This document shows positions 61,680-64,000 of a DNA stretch of 64,000 nt, piece by piece. Positions within the stretch are counted from its first letter, which is position 1; each line of letters starts with the position of its first letter. Made by a program: the position numbers and the translations under genes. Where the stretch lies: NCBI RefSeq assembly GCF_000311785.1, contig NZ_HE978539.1, positions 154,268 to 218,267 of the forward strand, in the 5' to 3' direction. This stretch comes from Brevibacillus massiliensis. Its GTDB lineage: Bacteria; Bacillota; Bacilli; Brevibacillales; Brevibacillaceae. The notes beneath the pieces were generated by a model, which saw only the letters and a program-made list of their open reading frames with translations, ran no database searches and was not told the origin of the DNA.

Positions 61680-62768
61680 TTGTACCAACTAATAAAGAAG
61701 TATCTGTTTAAGCTTGACCCGGAGGAAGCTCATGAAAAGACCATCGAGGCGCTGCACCTTGCTCAGAAGAATCCGGCGGTGACGACCTTGATGCGGCTGC
61801 TGTACGGGTTTGGCGATAAACGTTTGGCGACTGAGTTATGGGGTTTGAAGTTTCCCAACCCTGTCGGTCTGGCAGCGGGATACGACAAAAATGCAGAGGT
61901 GTACCTCGCTTTGGCGGCGCTGGGATTTGGATTCATCGAGACAGGGACGATTACGCCGATCGCACAGCCGGGAAACAACCGCCCGCGCCTGTTTCGTCTG
62001 GTAGATGACAAAGCGGTGATCAACCGCATGGGATTTAACAACAAGGGGGCGTATATCGCCTCGCAAAGCTTGATTGATTACGCGTTTGCCGACATACCGA
62101 TCGGCGTAAACATTGGAAAGAACAAGACGACGCCGAACGAACTGGCGGCTGATGATTACGAAAAGTGCCTGGACATGTTGTACCGCTACGGCCACTACTT
62201 CGTGATCAACGTCAGTTCCCCCAACACGCCGAATCTGCGCGACCTGCAGCAGACAGAAAGCCTGCGGGAGCTGCTGCGCCGGGTCCGCGGCAAAGCGACG
62301 GAGCTGGAGAAGCGAGGGGTCAAAGCCAAGCCGATTTTGCTGAAAATAGCCCCTGACATGTCGGATGAACAGATGCACGATGTCATCCGCGTCGCGGTGG
62401 AAGAAAAAATGTCGGGGATTATCGCGACCAACACGACTTTATCTCGCGACGGTCTGTCTGAACGTGTCCACGCTGATGAAGTCGGCGGTCTGAGCGGCAA
62501 GCCGCTGACTGAGCGCTCGACGGCATGGATCAGGGACATTTACCAGGAAGTAGGAGGCGAATTGCCGATTATCGGTGTCGGCGGGATTTTTACCGGGGAT
62601 GATGCCTACGATAAAATTCGCGCCGGGGCCAGCCTGGTGCAGGTCTATACCGGGATGATCTACGAAGGGCCGGGCATCGTCAAGCGAATCAACAAGCGGC
62701 TGCTGCAGCTGATGGAGCGGGACGGCTTTTCCACGATCAGCGAAGCGGTGGGCGCCGATCATAAATAG
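61680..62768 (+). CDS. pyrD: Dihydroorotate dehydrogenase (quinone), class 2
   Basis: This 362-residue flavoenzyme oxidises dihydroorotate to orotate with menaquinone as acceptor. The N-terminal helices MYQLIKKYLFKLDPEEAHE are the membrane and quinone-binding extension of class 2. The catalytic base Ser is in NVSSPNTPNLRDLQ; FMN contacts include GLAAGYDKNAEV and IGVGGIFTGDDAYDKI. It starts at TTG after GGGAGTGG. It stands apart from any pyr operon, unlike the class 1B enzyme of Bacillus, and no PyrK is present. Confidence 0.94.
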   Translation: MYQLIKKYLFKLDPEEAHEKTIEALHLAQKNPAVTTLMRLLYGFGDKRLATELWGLKFPNPVGLAAGYDKNAEVYLALAALGFGFIETGTITPIAQPGNNRPRLFRLVDDKAVINRMGFNNKGAYIASQSLIDYAFADIPIGVNIGKNKTTPNELAADDYEKCLDMLYRYGHYFVINVSSPNTPNLRDLQQTESLRELLRRVRGKATELEKRGVKAKPILLKIAPDMSDEQMHDVIRVAVEEKMSGIIATNTTLSRDGLSERVHADEVGGLSGKPLTERSTAWIRDIYQEVGGELPIIGVGGIFTGDDAYDKIRAGASLVQVYTGMIYEGPGIVKRINKRLLQLMERDGFSTISEAVGADHK

Positions 62769-62779
62769 GAGGGATTCTG

Positions 62780-63721
62780 ATGAAGGTACTCGTGCTGGGA
62801 GCCGGAGCGGTAGGCGGCTATTTTGGCGGACGCCTGGCTGAAAAGGGAGCGGACGTGACTTTTTTGGTCCGGGAGAAACGGAAGCAGCAGTTGACAGAGC
62901 GGGGGTTGCGGATCGAAAGTGTCCACGGCGATGCCCGGTTGGAGCCGAACGTGATCACCAGCGGTGAGGCGGTTAGGCCGTACGATCTCGTCATTTTGTC
63001 GACCAAGGCGTACAGCAGCGAACAACTGCTGGCAGCCGTGGAAAGCGTCGCCCCCTACGTGGGAGAGCACAGCGTGATTCTGCCGCTTTTAAACGGCATC
63101 GCCCACATGGAGCTTCTGCAGCAAAGGTTTGGCGAGGAACGCGTACTGGGCGGTCTTTGCTTTATCGAATCAACGCTAAACGAGCACGGGGACGTCATTC
63201 AGACAAGCCCTGTCCACCGGTTGCTGTACGGAGAGTGGAAGGGCGGCCGCTCATCCAGGGTTGAGGCGCTGGAGAAGCTGTTCGCCGGTGCGGGCGCCAG
63301 CTTCGTCTTAAGTGAAGATATCGTGCGGGAGATGTGGCACAAGTACATGTTCATCGCGACGATGTCGGGGATGACCACGCTTATGCAGGCCGCTGTCGGA
63401 CCGATCCGGGATTCGCAGTACGGACCGGAGCTGACCCGCCAGTTGTTTGAGGAGACAGCCGCAGTGATCCGGGCGACTGGCGCTGCGATTGACAGCCAAA
63501 TCGTCGAGAAACAAATGGATATGTTTGGAAAACAGGGATATAATATGAAATCGTCAATGCTGCGCGACATGGAAAAGGGACTGCCTGTCGAAGCGGATTA
63601 CCTGCAGGGCTACTTGCTCCGTTTGGCTGAGCGGCACAACGTGAGCACACCGCTCCTGCAGATTGTTTACAATAATCTAAAAGTCTACGAAATCAAGCGC
63701 GCCGCCCTGGAAAAGGTATAA
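62780..63721 (+). CDS. panE: 2-dehydropantoate 2-reductase
   Basis: This 313-residue NADPH-dependent reductase (PanE/ApbA) converts ketopantoate to pantoate for coenzyme A. The nucleotide motif [11 protein letters not shown] starts at residue 7; [21 protein letters not shown] (catalytic Lys) and [20 protein letters not shown] follow. AGGAGGG precedes the ATG 11 bases after pyrD, so the two genes are co-transcribed. Confidence 0.92.
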   Translation: MKVLVLGAGAVGGYFGGRLAEKGADVTFLVREKRKQQLTERGLRIESVHGDARLEPNVITSGEAVRPYDLVILSTKAYSSEQLLAAVESVAPYVGEHSVILPLLNGIAHMELLQQRFGEERVLGGLCFIESTLNEHGDVIQTSPVHRLLYGEWKGGRSSRVEALEKLFAGAGASFVLSEDIVREMWHKYMFIATMSGMTTLMQAAVGPIRDSQYGPELTRQLFEETAAVIRATGAAIDSQIVEKQMDMFGKQGYNMKSSMLRDMEKGLPVEADYLQGYLLRLAERHNVSTPLLQIVYNNLKVYEIKRAALEKV

Positions 63722-63744
63722 TAAAGGGGAAGGAGGGCTGCCTG

Positions 63745-64000
63745 ATGGAAGTGATTCGAATCTCGCCGCGCGGCTACTGTTACGGCGTGGTCGACGCGAT
63801 GGTTTTGGCGCTGACGACGGCGAAAAATATTGATCTTCCGCGTCCGATCTACATTCTTGGCATGATCGTACACAATGCCCATGTGGTCGAGGCATTTCGC
63901 AAAGAGGGCATCATTACGCTGGATGGCGAGGACCGTCTGTCCTTGCTGGAGCAAATCGACAAAGGGACAGTCATTTTCACGGCGCATGGCGTATCGCCTG
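63745..64000 (+). CDS. ispH: 4-hydroxy-3-methylbut-2-enyl diphosphate reductase, 5' part
   Basis: Only the first 85 codons are in the window. IspH (LytB) makes IPP and DMAPP in the last step of the MEP isoprenoid pathway. The first iron-sulfur Cys is in [11 protein letters not shown] near residue 12, and the substrate-binding His-containing segments [10 protein letters not shown] and FTAHGVSP follow. AAGGAGGG precedes the ATG. It lies 24 bases after panE. Confidence 0.9.
   Translation, partial: MEVIRISPRGYCYGVVDAMVLALTTAKNIDLPRPIYILGMIVHNAHVVEAFRKEGIITLDGEDRLSLLEQIDKGTVIFTAHGVSP

Overview
The window reads as a chromosomal segment of an aerobic, endospore-forming Firmicute close to Brevibacillus (Paenibacillaceae). 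This rests on a GerA-type germinant receptor operon, CotF-type coat proteins, an AddAB/SbcCD block, the heme A genes ctaB-ctaA, a c-di-AMP riboswitch, alanine dehydrogenase with an AdeR-type regulator, strong AGGAGG ribosome sites and frequent GTG/TTG starts. No phage, insertion sequence, rRNA or CRISPR array was seen. The genus is an inference from gene content.

Layout. 1-4.1 kb: a three-gene MacB-like export system (ATPase, permease, membrane-fusion protein) behind an intergenic repeat. 4.1-8.1 kb: leftward GbsA-like aldehyde dehydrogenase, a DUF2071 protein and a membrane-anchored glutamate-synthase-like flavoprotein. 8.2-12.5 kb: germinant receptor operon (A, C, a 77-aa membrane protein, B). 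12.5-16.7 kb: a DUF488 protein, a lone YlmA-type ABC ATPase and a TrpXYZ-like ABC importer. 16.7-19.6 kb: an elaborately folded non-coding element, an ECF (sigma-W-like) promoter and the envelope-stress module pspA-DUF350-DUF4178-DUF4247. 19.8-23 kb: TauE exporter and ctaB-ctaA. 23-35.4 kb: the recombination block sbcD-sbcC-addB-addA. 35.4-39.5 kb: riboswitch-controlled LysM/3D wall hydrolase, purU, an esterase and scoA-scoB. 39.7-45 kb: a leftward catabolic cluster of unknown substrate (gntR, DUF2848, carbon-nitrogen hydrolase, TRAP transporter dctPQM) with a clear promoter/operator. 45.3-49.5 kb: yabR, an alpha/beta hydrolase and a paired sensor kinase plus Med-like binding protein. 49.6-51.7 kb: tRNA-Leu and tRNA-Thr, then about 1.1 kb of decayed DNA and a heptad-repeat coiled-coil gene. 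51.7-57.5 kb: ba3-type cytochrome oxidase (including a 47-residue subunit IIa gene), NreABC oxygen/nitrate sensing and a HemAT globin sensor. 57.6-64 kb: two coat proteins and a 45-aa peptide, a CheY-like regulator, adeR-ald, pyrD, panE and the start of ispH.

Themes. Respiration and oxygen sensing are linked in the heme A genes (which supply heme for aa3-type oxidases), the ba3 oxidase, the NreB iron-sulfur sensor and HemAT. Sporulation and germination functions are spread through the window. Four related stem-loop repeats sit between genes, two of them between a binding-protein gene and its downstream partners. The least explained parts are the folded element upstream of pspA, the GntR/DUF2848/TRAP cluster with its heptamer-repeat leader, and the Med-like/kinase pair with a Spo0A-box match upstream.
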